Source: Rhynchospora pubera
Lineage: Eukaryota; Streptophyta; Magnoliopsida; Poales; Cyperaceae
DNA: 64,000 nucleotides
Reading direction: 5' to 3'
NCBI GenBank assembly: GCA_028095005.1
Contig: CM051460.1
Location: 16,787,501 to 16,851,500, forward strand
Shown here: positions 21,651 through 35,500 of the stretch, piece after piece
How positions within the stretch are numbered: the first letter of the stretch is position 1
Layout of the letters: each line of letters starts with the position of its first letter
The notes under the pieces: model-generated
What the model saw: the letters and a program-made list of their open reading frames with translations, nothing else
Database searches by the model: none
What the model was told of the DNA's origin: nothing
Translations under genes and position numbers: made by a program

Positions 21651-24600
21651 GCATTTTATATGGATAATTACCATGTATAATCAAATTTTTTTAAATAAAT
21701 AACATATGAATCATATTCTAGACAGTATAAAGAGTTTAAATGTAGATTAATGTAATAAAATGACTTAGAACGAATCCAAAAAACAATTGAAATGCTAAAA
21801 TGATGCTAAGAATTGCATTGTTTGCACTTTATATATGTCATTACCATATATAATCCAATCTTTTTCAATAAATAACATATGAATCATATTCTAGATAGTA
21901 TAAAGAGTTTAAATGTTGTTTATTATGATGAAATGACTTAGAATTAATCCAGAAAAGATCGAAATCCTAAAATGATACTCAGAATTGTATTATTTGCACT
22001 TTATATGCGACAATACCAATCTTTTTGAATAAGCAACATATGAATCATATTCTAGACAGTATAAATAGTTTAGATATAGATTATTGTAATGAAATGACTT
22101 ATAATGAATCCAGAAATAATTGAAATGCTCAGATGATGCTCAGAATTGCATTATTTGCATTTTATAGGAGTAATTACCATGTATAAACCAATATTTTTGA
22201 ATAAATAACATATGAATCAAATTCTAGACAGTATAAAGAGTTTAAATAAAGATTATTGTGATCAGATCACTTAGAATGAATACAGAAACGATTGAAATGC
22301 TCAAATGATGCTCATAATTGCATTATTTGCACTTTATATGAGTAATTGCCATGTATAATCCAATCTTTTTTAATAAATAAGATATGAATCATATTCAACA
22401 CAATATAAAGAGTTTAAATGTAGATTATTATGATGAAATGACTTACAATGAATCCATAAACGACTGAAATGCCCAAATGATACAAGAATTACATTATTTA
22501 CACTATATATGCGTAATCAAATATTTTATGAACAAACAACATATGAATCATATTCTTGACAGTAAAAAGAGTTTAATGTTGTTTATTGTGATGAAATGTC
22601 TTAGAATGAATCCAGAAACGACTGAAATACTCAAATGATACTTAGAATTGCATTATTTGCACTTTATATGCGTAATTACCATGTATAATCCAATCGTTTT
22701 GAATAAATAACATATAAATCATATTATTGACTGTATAAAGAGTTTAAATGTTGATTATTGTGATAAAATGACTTAGAATGAATCCTGAAACAATTGAAAT
22801 ACTCAAATGATTACCATAATTGCATTATTTGCACTTTATATGCGTAATTACCATGTATAATCCAATCTTTTAGAATAAAAATAAACATATGAATCGTATT
22901 CTAGACAGTATAAAGAGTTTAAATGTGGGCTATTGTGATTAGATGACTTAGAATGAATCTAGAAACGATTGAAATACTCAAATAATGCTCAGAATTGCAT
23001 TATTTGCAATTATATGCGTAATTACCATATATAATCCAATATTTTTTCATTAAATAACATATGAATTATATTCTAGACACTATAGAGAGCTTAAATGAAG
23101 ATTATTGTGATAAAATGATATAGAATGAATCCAAAAACGATTGAAATGGTCAAATGATACTCAGAATTTTATTGTTTGCAATTTATAAGTGTAATTCCAT
23201 GTACAATCCAATTTTTTGAATAAATAACACTTGAAACATATTATAGATAGTATAAAATGTTTAAATGTAGATTGTTGTAATTAAATGACATAGAATGAAT
23301 ACGAAATGATTGAAATCGTCAAATAATGCTCAGAATTGCATTATTTGCACTTTATATGCATAATTATCATGGATAATCAAATCTTTATGAATAAATAACA
23401 TATAAATCATATTCTTGACTGTATAAAGAGTTTAAATGCTGATTATTGTGATGAAATGACCTATAATGAATACCATAAATGATTGAAATACTCAAATGAT
23501 GCTAAGAATTGCATTATTTGCACTTTATATGCGAAAATTACCAGTCATAATCCAATCTTTTTGAATAAATGACATACGAAATGTATTCCATACAGTATAA
23601 AGAGTTTAAATGTAGATTATTGTGAATAGATGACTTAGAATGAATCTAGAAATGATTGAAATACTCAAATAATGCTAAGAATTGCATTTTTTTCCACTTT
23701 ATATGCGTAATTACCATGTATAATCCAATATTTTTAAATAAATAACATATGAATCGTATTCTAGACAGTATAAAGAGTTTAAATGTAGATTATTGTGATG
23801 AAAAGGCCTAGAATGAATCCAGAAACGATAGAAATGCTCACATGATGCTCAAAATTACATTATTTACACTTTATATGTGCAGTTAACATGTATAATCAGA
23901 TATTTTTTTGAATAAATAAAATATGAATCATATACTAGACAGCAGAGTTTAAATGTAGATCATTGTGATGAAATGACTTAGAATAAATCCAGAAGCAATT
24001 GAAATTCACAAATGACGCTCACAAATGCATTATTTGCAATTTATATGCATAATTACCATGTATAATCCAATCATTTTGAATAAATTATAAATGAATCATA
24101 TTTTTCACAGTATAAACAGTTTAAATGTAGATTATTGTGATTAAATGACTTAGAATGAATCCAGAAATGATTGAAATGTTCAAAATGTTCAAATGATGTT
24201 CAGAAATGCATTTCTTGCACTTATATGCATAATTACCTCATATAATTCAATCTTTTTGAATAAATAATATTTGAATCGTATTCTACAAAGTATAAAGAGT
24301 ATAAATATAAATTATTGTGATGAAATCACTTAGAATAAATCCAGAAACGATTGAAATGCTCCAATTATGCTCAGAATTGCATTACTTGCACTTTATATGC
24401 GTCTTTACCATGTATAATTCAATCCTTTTGAATAAATAACAATTGAATCATATTAAAGATAGTATAAAGAGTATAAATGTAGATTATTGTGATTAAATCA
24501 CTTTGAATAAAACCAGAAATGATTGAAATGCTCAAATGATGCTCATAATTGCATTATTTGCACTTTATATGTGTCTTTACAGTGTATAATCCAATCTTTT

Positions 24601-27600
24601 TGAATAAATAACATTAAATCATATTCTGGACAGTATAAAGAGTTTAAATGTTGATTATTATGATGAAATGATTTAGAATGAATCGCGAAACAATTGAAAT
24701 GATCAAATGATGCTCGGAATTGCATTGTTAGCACTTTATCAGCGTAATTTCCAAGTATAAGCTGATCTTTTTTTAATAAATAAAAAATGAATCATATTCT
24801 AGATTTTATAAAGAGTTTAAATGTAGATTATTGTTATGAAATGGCTTAGAATGAATCGAGAAATGATTGAAATGCTAAAATGATGTTCGGAATAGCATTG
24901 TTAGCACTTTATAAGCGTAATTTTCATTTATAATCAAATCGTTTTTGAATAAATAACATATGAATAATATTATGGACGACATAAACAGTTTAAATGTAGA
25001 TTATTGTGATTAAATGACATAGAATGAATCGAGAAACGATTTAAATGCTCAGATGATACTCGGAATTGCATTATTGGCACTTTAAACCGTAAATTCCAAG
25101 TATAATCAGATATTTTTTGAATAAATAACGTATGGATCATATTGAAGACAGTATAAAGAATTTAAATGTAGATTATTGTGATGAAATGGATTAGAATGAA
25201 TCCAGAAATGATCAAATGATGCTTAGAATTGCATTATATGCAATTTATATGCGTAATTACCATGTATAATCAGATATTTTTTGAATAAATAACATATGAA
25301 TCATATGCTAGACAGTTTAAAGAGTTTAAATATAGATTATTGTGATGAAATCACTTAGAATTAATCCAGAAACAACTGAAATGTTGAAATGGTGCTCAGA
25401 ACTACAGTATTTCCAATTTATATGAATAATTTCCATGTATCAATATTTTAAATAAATAATATATGAATCATATTCTAGATTGGATAAAGAGTTTAAATGT
25501 AGATTATTGTGAAAAAATGACATAGAATGAATAGAAACAATTGAAATGTCCAAATGATGCTCTGAATTGCAATACTTACACTTTATAATATTCGTAATTA
25601 CCTCGTATAATCCAATCTTTTTAAATAAATAACATTTGAATTGTATTCTAGGCAGTATAAAGAGTTTCAATGTAGATTATTGTGATGAATTGACTTAGTA
25701 TGAATCAAGAAACGATTGAAATGCTCAAATGATGCTCAGAATTGCATTATTTGCAATTTATATGCATAATTACAATGTACAATCCAATCTTTTTGAATAA
25801 ATTACAAATGAATCATATTTTACACAGTATAAAGAGTTTAAATGTAGATTATTGTGATTAAATGACTTACAATGAATTCAGAAACGATTGAAATGTTCAA
25901 ATGATGCACAGAAACGCATTACTTGCACTTATATGCATAATTACCTCATATATAGTGTATTCTAGATCGTATATAGCGTATAAACGTAGATTATTGTGAT
26001 GCAATTAATTAGAATGAATCCAGAAATGATTAAAATACTCAAATGATGCTCCGAATTTTATTATTTGCACTTTATATGCGTCATTACCATGTATAATTCA
26101 ATCTTTTTGAATAAATAACAATTGAATCATATTTTAAACACTATAAATGAACACCAGAAACGACTGAAATATTCAAATGATGATCAGAAACACAGTACTT
26201 GCACTTATATGCGTAATTACCTTATATAATTCAATCTTTTTGAATAAATAACATTTGAATCGTATTCTAGACACTATATAATGCATAAATGTAGATTTTT
26301 GTGATGAAATCAATTAGAGTGAATCCAGAAACGATTGAAATACTCAAATGATTCTCAGAATTTTATTATTTGCACTATTTATGCGTCTTTACCATGTATA
26401 ATTCAATCTTTTTGAATAAATAACAATTGAATTGTATTTTCGACTGTTTAAAGAGTATAAATGTAGATTATTGTGATTAAATCACTTAGAATAAAACCAG
26501 AAACGATTGAAATGCTCAAATGATGCTCATAATTGCATTATTTGCACTTTATATCTGTCTTTACCGTGTATAATCCAATCTTTTTGAATAAATAACATTG
26601 AATCATATTCTGTACAGTATAAAGAGTTTAAATGTAGATTATAGTGATGAAATGATTTAGAATGAATCGTGAAACGATTGAAATGCTCAAATGATGCTTC
26701 GAAATTGCATTGTTAGCACTTTATCAGCGTAATTTCCAAGTATAATCTGATCTTTTTTGAATAAATAAAAAATGAATCACATTCTAGATATTATAAAGAG
26801 TTTAAATGTAGATCAATGTTATGAAATGGCTTAGAATGAATCGAGAAACAATTGAAATGCTAAAATGATGTTCGGAATAGCATTACTTTCACTTTATATG
26901 CGTAATTACCTCATATAATTCAATCTTTTTGAATAAATAACATTTGAATCGTATTCTAGACAGTATAAAGTGTATAAATGTAGATTATTGTGATGAAATC
27001 TATTAGAATGAACCCAGAAACGATTGAAAAACTCAAATGAAGCTCAGAATTTTTTTCTTTGCACTTTATATGTGTCTTTACCATGTATAATTCAATTCTT
27101 TTGAATAAATAACAATTGAATCATATTTTAGACACGATAAATAGTATAAATGTAGATTATTGTTATTAAATCTCTTAGAATAAAATCAGAACCGATTGAA
27201 ATGTTCAAATGATGCTCAGAAATGCATTACTTGCACTTATATGAGTAATTACCTTATATAATTCAATATTTTTGAATAAATAACATTTGAATCGTATTCT
27301 AGACAGTATAAAGTGTATAAATGTAGATTATTGTGATGAAATCAATTAGAATGAATCCAGAAACTATTGAAATACTCAAATGATGCTCAGAATTTTATTA
27401 TTTGCATTTTTATGCGTCTTTACCAAGTATAATTCAATCTTTTTTAATAAATAACAATTGAATCAAATTTTAGACACTATAAATAGTATAAATGTAGATT
27501 ATTGTTATTAAATCTCTTACAATAAAACCAGAAACGATTGAAATGTTCAAATGATGCTCAAAATGCATTACTTGCACTTATATGCGTAATTACCTTATAT

Positions 27601-29157
27601 AATTTAATATTTTTGAATAAATAACATTTGAATAGTATTCTAGACAGTATAAAGTGTATAAATGTAGATTATTGTGATGAAATCTATTAGAATGCATCCA
27701 GAAACGACTGAAAAACTCAAATGAAGCTCAGAATTTTATTATTTGCTCTTTATATGTGTCTTTACCATGTATAATTCAATTTTTTTGAATAAATAACAAT
27801 TGAATCATATTTTCGACACTATAAATTGTATAAATGTAGATTATTGTTATTAAATCACTTACAATAAAACCAGAAACAATTGAAATGTTCAAATGATGCT
27901 CAGAAATGCATTACTTGCACTTATATGCGTAATTTCCATATATAATTCAATATTTTTAAATAAATAACATTTAAATCGTATTCTAGACAGTATAAAGTGT
28001 ATAAATGTGTATTATTGTGATTAAATCAATTAGAATGAATCCAGAAACGATTGAAATACTCTAATGATGCTCAGAATTGCATTATTTGCAATTTATATGC
28101 ATAATTACAATGTATAATCCAATCTTTTTTAATAAATTACAAATGAATCACATTTTACACAGTATAAAGAGTTTAATGGTAGATTATTGTGATTAAATAA
28201 CTTACAATGAATTCAGAAACGATTGAAATATTCAAATGATGCACAGAAACGCATTACTTGCACTTATATGCGTAATTACCTCATATATAGTGTATTCTAG
28301 ATTGCATATAGCATATAAATGTAGATTATTGTGATGCAATTAATTAGAATGAATCCAGAAATGATTGAAATACTCAAATGATGCTCCGAATTTTATTATT
28401 TGCACGTTATATGCGTCATTACCATGTATAATTCAATCTTTTTGAATAAATAACAATTGAATCATATTTTAGACAGTAGAAATAGTATAAATGTAGATTA
28501 TTGTGATTAAATCACTTAGAGTAATGCCACACACGATTGAAATGCTCAAATGATTCTCATAATTGTGTTATTTGCACTTTATATGCGTCTTTTCCATGTA
28601 TAATCTAATTTTTTTGAATAAATAACATCGAATCATATTCTTGACAGTATAAAGAGTTTAAATGTAGATTACTATGGTGAAATGATTTAGAATTAATCTT
28701 GAAACGATTGAAATGCTCAAATGATGCTTGGAATTGCATTGTTAGCACTTTATAACCGTAATTTCCAAGTATAATCTGATCTTTTTTGAATAAATAAAAA
28801 ATGAATCATATTATAGATATTATAAAGAGTTTAAATGTAGATTAATGTTATGAAATGGCTTAGAATGAATCGAGAAACGATTGAAATGCTAAAATGATGT
28901 TCGGAATAGCATTACTTGCACTTTACATGCGTTATTACCTCATATAATTCAATCTTCTTGAATGAATAACATTTGAATCGTATTCTTGACAGTATAAAGT
29001 GTATAAATGTAGATTATTGTGATGAAATCTATTAGAATGCATCCAGAAACGACTGAAAAACTCAAATGAAGCTCAGAATTTTATTATTTGCTCTTTATAA
29101 GTGTCTTTACCATGTATAATTCAATTTTTTTGAATAAATAACTATTGAATCATATTT

Positions 29158-29543
29158 GAGTAATGCTAGAATCAAACATATAGGACGTCAAACACGATCC
29201 AAACGTAGCACATTAAAATTTCAAACGGTCGATCCAAACCGCTCAATATGATCTCTATATTAAAATATCTTTGATAATCAAATTTTATATTTTTTCATAT
29301 TTTCTAACTATTTCTTTCGAATTTTCAAAATTGAAGGGTTCAGAACTTTTTAGATTGAGCATATTGTAAAATTCCAAAAAAATAGTAAAAAATTTTGAAA
29401 AAATATAAAATTTGGTCTCCATGAAGATTTTATAACACAGAACAATTTGTACGGTTTGGATCGGCCATTTCAATTTTAAAAATTAAAATTTCATCGCGTT
29501 GGACAAGTGTACGTGTCCTATATGTTTGACACTAGCAACCCCC
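29158..29543. mobile_element. Foldback MULE-like MITE inserted in the satellite, 9-bp target duplication
   Basis: 386 bp flanked by ATCATATTT on both sides (29149-29157 and 29544-29552). The ends share TGCTAG..TCAAACATATAGGAC as an inverted repeat. Inner arms carry GATCCAAACCG and CGGTTTGGATC. With the element and one duplicate removed, the satellite reads GAATCATATTTTAGACACTA, exactly as in the sister block near 32490. A 9-bp duplication is typical of Mutator-like elements. There is no transposase. Confidence 0.92.
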
Positions 29544-32500
29544 ATCATATTTTAGACACTATAAATAGTATAAATGTAGACTATTGTTATTAAATCACTT
29601 ACAATAAAACCAGAAACAATTGAAATGTTCAAATGATGCTCAGAAATGCATTACTTGCACTTATATGCGTAATTACCTTATATAATTCAATATTTTTGAA
29701 TAAATAACATTTGAATCGTATTCTAGACAGTATAAAGTGTATAAATGTATATTATTGTGATTAAATTAATTAGAATGAATCCAGAAACGATTGAAATACT
29801 CTAATGATGCTCAGAATTTTATTATTTGCATTTTTATGCGTCTTTACCAAGTATAATTAAATCTTTTTTAATAAATAACATTTGAATCATATTTTACACA
29901 CGATTGAAATGCTCAAATGATTCTCATAATTGAATTATTTGCACTTTATATGCATCTTTTCCATGTATAATCTATTTTTTTTGAATAAATAACATCGAAT
30001 CATATTCTTGACAGTATAAAGAGTTTAAATGTAGATTATTGTGATGAAATGATTTAGAATTAATCTTGAAACGATTGAAATGTTCAAATGATGCTCGGAA
30101 TTGCATTGTTAGCACTTTATTACCGTAATTTCCTAGTATAATCTGATCTTTTTTGAATAAATAAAAAATGAATCATATTATAGATATTATAAAGAGTTTA
30201 AATGTAGATTAATGTTATGAAATGGCTTAGAATGAATCGAGAAACGATTGAAATGCAAAAATAATATTCAGAATTGCATTGTTAGCACTTTATAAGCGTA
30301 ATTTTCATTTATAATCAAATCGTTTTTGAATAAATAACATATATATAATATTATTGACGGCATAAACAGTTTAAATGTAGATTATCATGATGAAATGACA
30401 TAGAATGAATCGAGAAACGATTTAAATGCTCAAATGATGCTCGGAATTGCATTTTTAGCAATTTATAAGCGTAATTTCCATGTATAATCAGAACTTTTAG
30501 AATAAATAACGTATGGATCATATTCAAATGATGCTCAGAAACACAGTACTTGCACTTATATGCGTAATTACCTTATATAATTCAATCTTTTTTAATAAAT
30601 AACATTTGAATCGTATTCTAGACACCATATAATGCATAAATGTAGATTTTTATGACGAAATCAATTAGAATGAATCCAGAAACGATTGAAATATTCAAAT
30701 AATTCTCAGAATTTTATTATTTGCACTATTTATGCGTCTTTACCATGTATAATTCAATCTTTTTGAATAAATAACAATTGAATTGTATTTTAGACAGTAT
30801 AAAGAGTATAAATGTAGATTATTGTGATTAAATCACTTAGAATAAAACCAGAATCGATTGAAATGCTCAAATGATGCTCATAATTGCATTATTTGCACTT
30901 TATATCTGTCTTTACCGTGTATAATCCAATCTTTTTGAATAAATAACATTGAATCATATTCTGTACAGTATACAGATTTTAAATGTAGATTATAGTGATG
31001 AAATGATTTAGAATGAATCGTGAAATGATTGAAATGCTCAAATGATGCTCGGAATTGCATTGTTAGCACTTTATCAGCGTAATTTCCAAGTATAATCTGA
31101 TCTTTTTTGAATAAATAAAAAATGAATCACATTCTAGATATTATAAAGAGTTTAAATGTAGATCAATGTTATGAAATGGCTTAGAATGAATCGAGAAACG
31201 ATTGAAATGCTAAAATGATGTTCGGAATAGCATTACTTCTTTATATGCGTAATTACCTCATATAATTCAATCTTTTTGAATAAATAACATTTGAATCGTA
31301 TTCTAGACAGTATAAAGTGTATAAATGTAGATTATTGTGATGAAATCTATTAGAATGAATCCAGAAACGATTGAAAAACTCAAATGAAGCTCAGAATTTT
31401 TTTCTTTGCACTTTATATGTGTCTTTACCATGTATAATTCAATTTTTTTGAATAAATAACAATGGAATCATATTTTAGACACTATAAGTAGTATAAATGT
31501 AGATTATTGTTATTAAATCACTTAGAATAAAATCAGAAACGATTGAAATATTCAAATGATGCTCAGAAATGCATTACTTGCACTTATATGAGTAGATACC
31601 TTATATAATTCAATATTTTTGAATAAATAACATTTGAATCGTATTCTAGACAGTATAAAGTGTATAAATGTAGATTATTGTGATGAAATCAATTAGAATG
31701 AATCCAGAAACGATTGAAATACTCAAATGATGCTCAGAATTTTATTATTTCCATTTTTTTGCATCTTTACCAAGTATAATTCAATCTTTTTTAATAAATA
31801 ACAATTGAATCAAATTTTAGACAGTAAGAGTATAAATGTAGATTATTGTAATTAAATCACTCAGAATAATACCAGACACGATTGAAATGCTCAAATGATT
31901 CTCATAATTGCATTATTTGCACTTTATATGCGTCTTTTTCGTGTATAATCTAATTTTTTTGAATAAATAACATCGAATCATATTCTTGAGGGTATAAAGA
32001 GTTTAAATGTTGATTACTGTGGTGAAATGATTTAGAATGAACCTTGAAATGATTGAAATGCTCAAATGATGCTTGGAATTGCATTGTTAGCACTTTATTA
32101 CCGTAATTTCCTAGTATAATCTGATCTTTTTTGAATAAATAAAAAATGAATCATATTAAAGATATTATAAAGAGTTTAAATGTCGATTAATGTTATGAAA
32201 TGGCTTAGAATGAATCGAGAAACGATTGAAATGCTAAAATGATGTTCGGAATAGCATTACTTGCACTTTACATGCGTAATTACCTCATATAATTCAATCT
32301 TTTTGAATAAATAACATTTGAATCGTATTCTTGACAGTATAAAGTGTATAAATGTAGATTATTGTGATGAAATCTATTAGAATGCATCCAGAAACGACTG
32401 AAAAACTCAAATGAAGCTCAGAATTTTATTATTTGCTCTTTATATTTGTCTTTACCATGTATAATTCAATTTTTTTGAATAAATAACAATTGAATCATAT

Positions 32501-35500
32501 TTTAGACACTATAAATAGTATAAATGTAGATTGTTGTTATTAAATCACTTACAATAAAACCAGAAACGATTGAAATGTTCAAATGATGCTCAGAAATGCA
32601 TTACTTGCACTTATATGCATAATTACCTTATATAATTCAATATTTTTGAATAAATAACATTTGAATCGTATTCTAGACAGTATGAAGTGTATAAATGTAT
32701 ATTATTGTGATTAAATCAATTAGAATGAATCCAGAAACGATTGAAATAATCTAATGATGCACAGAATTTTATTATTTGCATTTTTATGCGTCTTTACCAA
32801 GTATAATTCAATCTTTTTGAATAAATAACAATTGAATCATATTTTAGACAGTAGAAAGAGTATAAATGTAGATTATTGTGATTAAATCACTTAGAATAAT
32901 GCCAGACACGATTGAAATGCTCAAATGATTCTCATAATTGCATTATTTGCACTTTATATGCGTCTTTTCCATGTATAATCTATTTTTTTTGAATAAATAA
33001 CATCGAATCATATTCTTGACAGTATAAAGAGTTTAAATGTAGATTATTGTGATGAAATGATTTAGAATTAATCTTGAAACGATTGAAATGCTCAAATGAT
33101 GCTCGGAATTGCATTGTTAGCACTTTATTACCGTAATTTCCTAGTATAATCTGATCTTTTTTGAATAAATAAAAAATGAATCATATTATAGATATTATAA
33201 AGAATTTAAATGTAGATTAATGTTATGAAATGGCTTAGAATGAATCGAGAAACGATTGAAATGTTAAAATAATATTCATAATTGCATTGTTAGCACTTTA
33301 TAAGCGTAATTTTCATTTATAATCAAATCGTTTTTGAATAAATAACATATATATAATATTATTGACGGCATAAACAGTTTAAATGTAGATTATCATGATG
33401 AAATGATATAGAATGAATCGAGAAATGATGTAAATGCTCAAATGTTGCTTGGAATTGCCTTTTTAGCAATTTATAAGCGTAATTTCCATGTATAATCAGA
33501 ATATTTTTGAATAAATAGCGTATGGATCATATTCTAGACAGTATAAATAATTTAAATGTAGATTATTGTAATGAAATGGATTAGAATGAATCCAGAAATG
33601 ATAGAAATGATCAAATGATGCTTAGAATGGAGTTATATGCAATTTATATGTGTAATTACCATGTATAATCAGATTTTTTTTTTGAATAAATAACATATGA
33701 ATCATATGCTAAACAGTTTAAAGAGTTTAATTAAAGATTATTGTGATGATATGACTTAGAATTAATTCAGAAACAACTGAAATGTTGAAATGATGCTCAG
33801 AATTGCAGTATTTCCAATTTATATGAGTAATTTCCATGTATAATCCAATATTTTTCAATAAATAATATATATTTCATATTCTAGACTGGATAAAGAGTTT
33901 CAATGTAGATTATTGTGAAAAAAATGACTTAGAATGAATCCTGAAACGATTGAATTGCATTACTTGCACTTTATATTTGTACTTAACTCGCATAATCTAA
34001 TCTTTTTAAATAAATAACATTTGAATTGTATTCTAGATAGTATAAAGAGTTTAAATGCAGATTATTATGATGAAATGACATATGAATCCAGAAACGATTG
34101 AAATGCTCAAATGATGCTCAGAATTGCATTACTTGCACTTTATGTGCATAATTACCATGTATAATCCAACTTTTTTGAATAAATAACATCTGAATCATAT
34201 TATAGACTGTATAAAGGTTTTAAATGTAGATTATTGTGATGAAATTACTTAGAATAAATCCAGAAGCAATTGAAATTCTCAATTGATGCCCAGAATTGCA
34301 TTATTTGCAATTTATATGCATAATTACCATGTATAATCCAATATTTTTTAATAAATTACAACTGGATCATATTTTACACAGTATAAAGAGTTTAAATGTA
34401 GATTAAAACGATTGAAATGTTCAAATAATGCTCAGAAACGCATTACTTGCTATAGGCGTAATTACCTCATATAATTCTATCTTTTTGAATAAATAACATT
34501 TGAATCATATTCTAGACTGTATATAGTGTATAAATGTAGATTATTGTGATGAAATCAATTAGAATGAATCCAGAAACGATTGAAATACTCAAATGATGCT
34601 CAGAATTTTATTATTTGCACTTTTTATTCGTCTTTACCATGTATAATTCAATCTTTTTCAATAATAACAAATGAATCATATTGTAGACAGTATAAAGAGT
34701 ATAAATGTAGATTATTGTGATTAAATTACTTAGAATAAAACCAGAAATGATAGAAATTCTCATAATTGCATTATTTGCACTTTATATATCTCTTAACCGT
34801 GTATAATCCAATCTTTTTGAATAAAATAACATTGAATCATATTCTGGACAGTATAAAGAGTTTAATGTTGATTATTGTGATAAAATGATTTAGAATGAAT
34901 CTTGAAACGATTGAAATGCTCAAATGATTCTCGGAATTGCATTGTTAGCACTTTATCAGCTTAATTTCCAAGTATAAGCTGATCTTTTTTGAATAAATAA
35001 AAAATGAATCATATTCTAGATTTTATAAAGAGTTTAAATGTATATTAATGTTTCGGAATTGCATTGTTAGCACTTTATAAGCATAATTTTCATTTATAAT
35101 AAAATCATTTTTTTAATAAATAACATATGAACAATATTATGGACGGCATAAACAGTTTAAATGTAGATTATTGTGATGAAATGACTTAGAATAAATCGAG
35201 AAACAATTAAAATGCTCAAATGATGCTCGGAATTGCATTGTTAGCAGTTTATAAGCGTAAATTCCATGTATAATCAAATCATTTTTGAATAAATAACGTA
35301 TGGATCATATTCTAGACAGTATAAAGAATTTAAATGTAGATTATTGTGATGAAATGGATTAGAATGAATCTAGATATGATAGAAATGATCAAATGATGCT
35401 TAGAATTGCATTATGCAATTTAAATGCGTAATTACCATGTATAATCATATATTTTTTGAATAAATAACTTATGAATCATATGCTAAACAGTTTAAAGAGT

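Noticed and set aside
24543..31069. Small minus-strand open frames (MLTMQFRASF...) recurring within the array
   Set aside because: They recur with the monomer and carry AT-rich satellite sequence, so there is no coding constraint.
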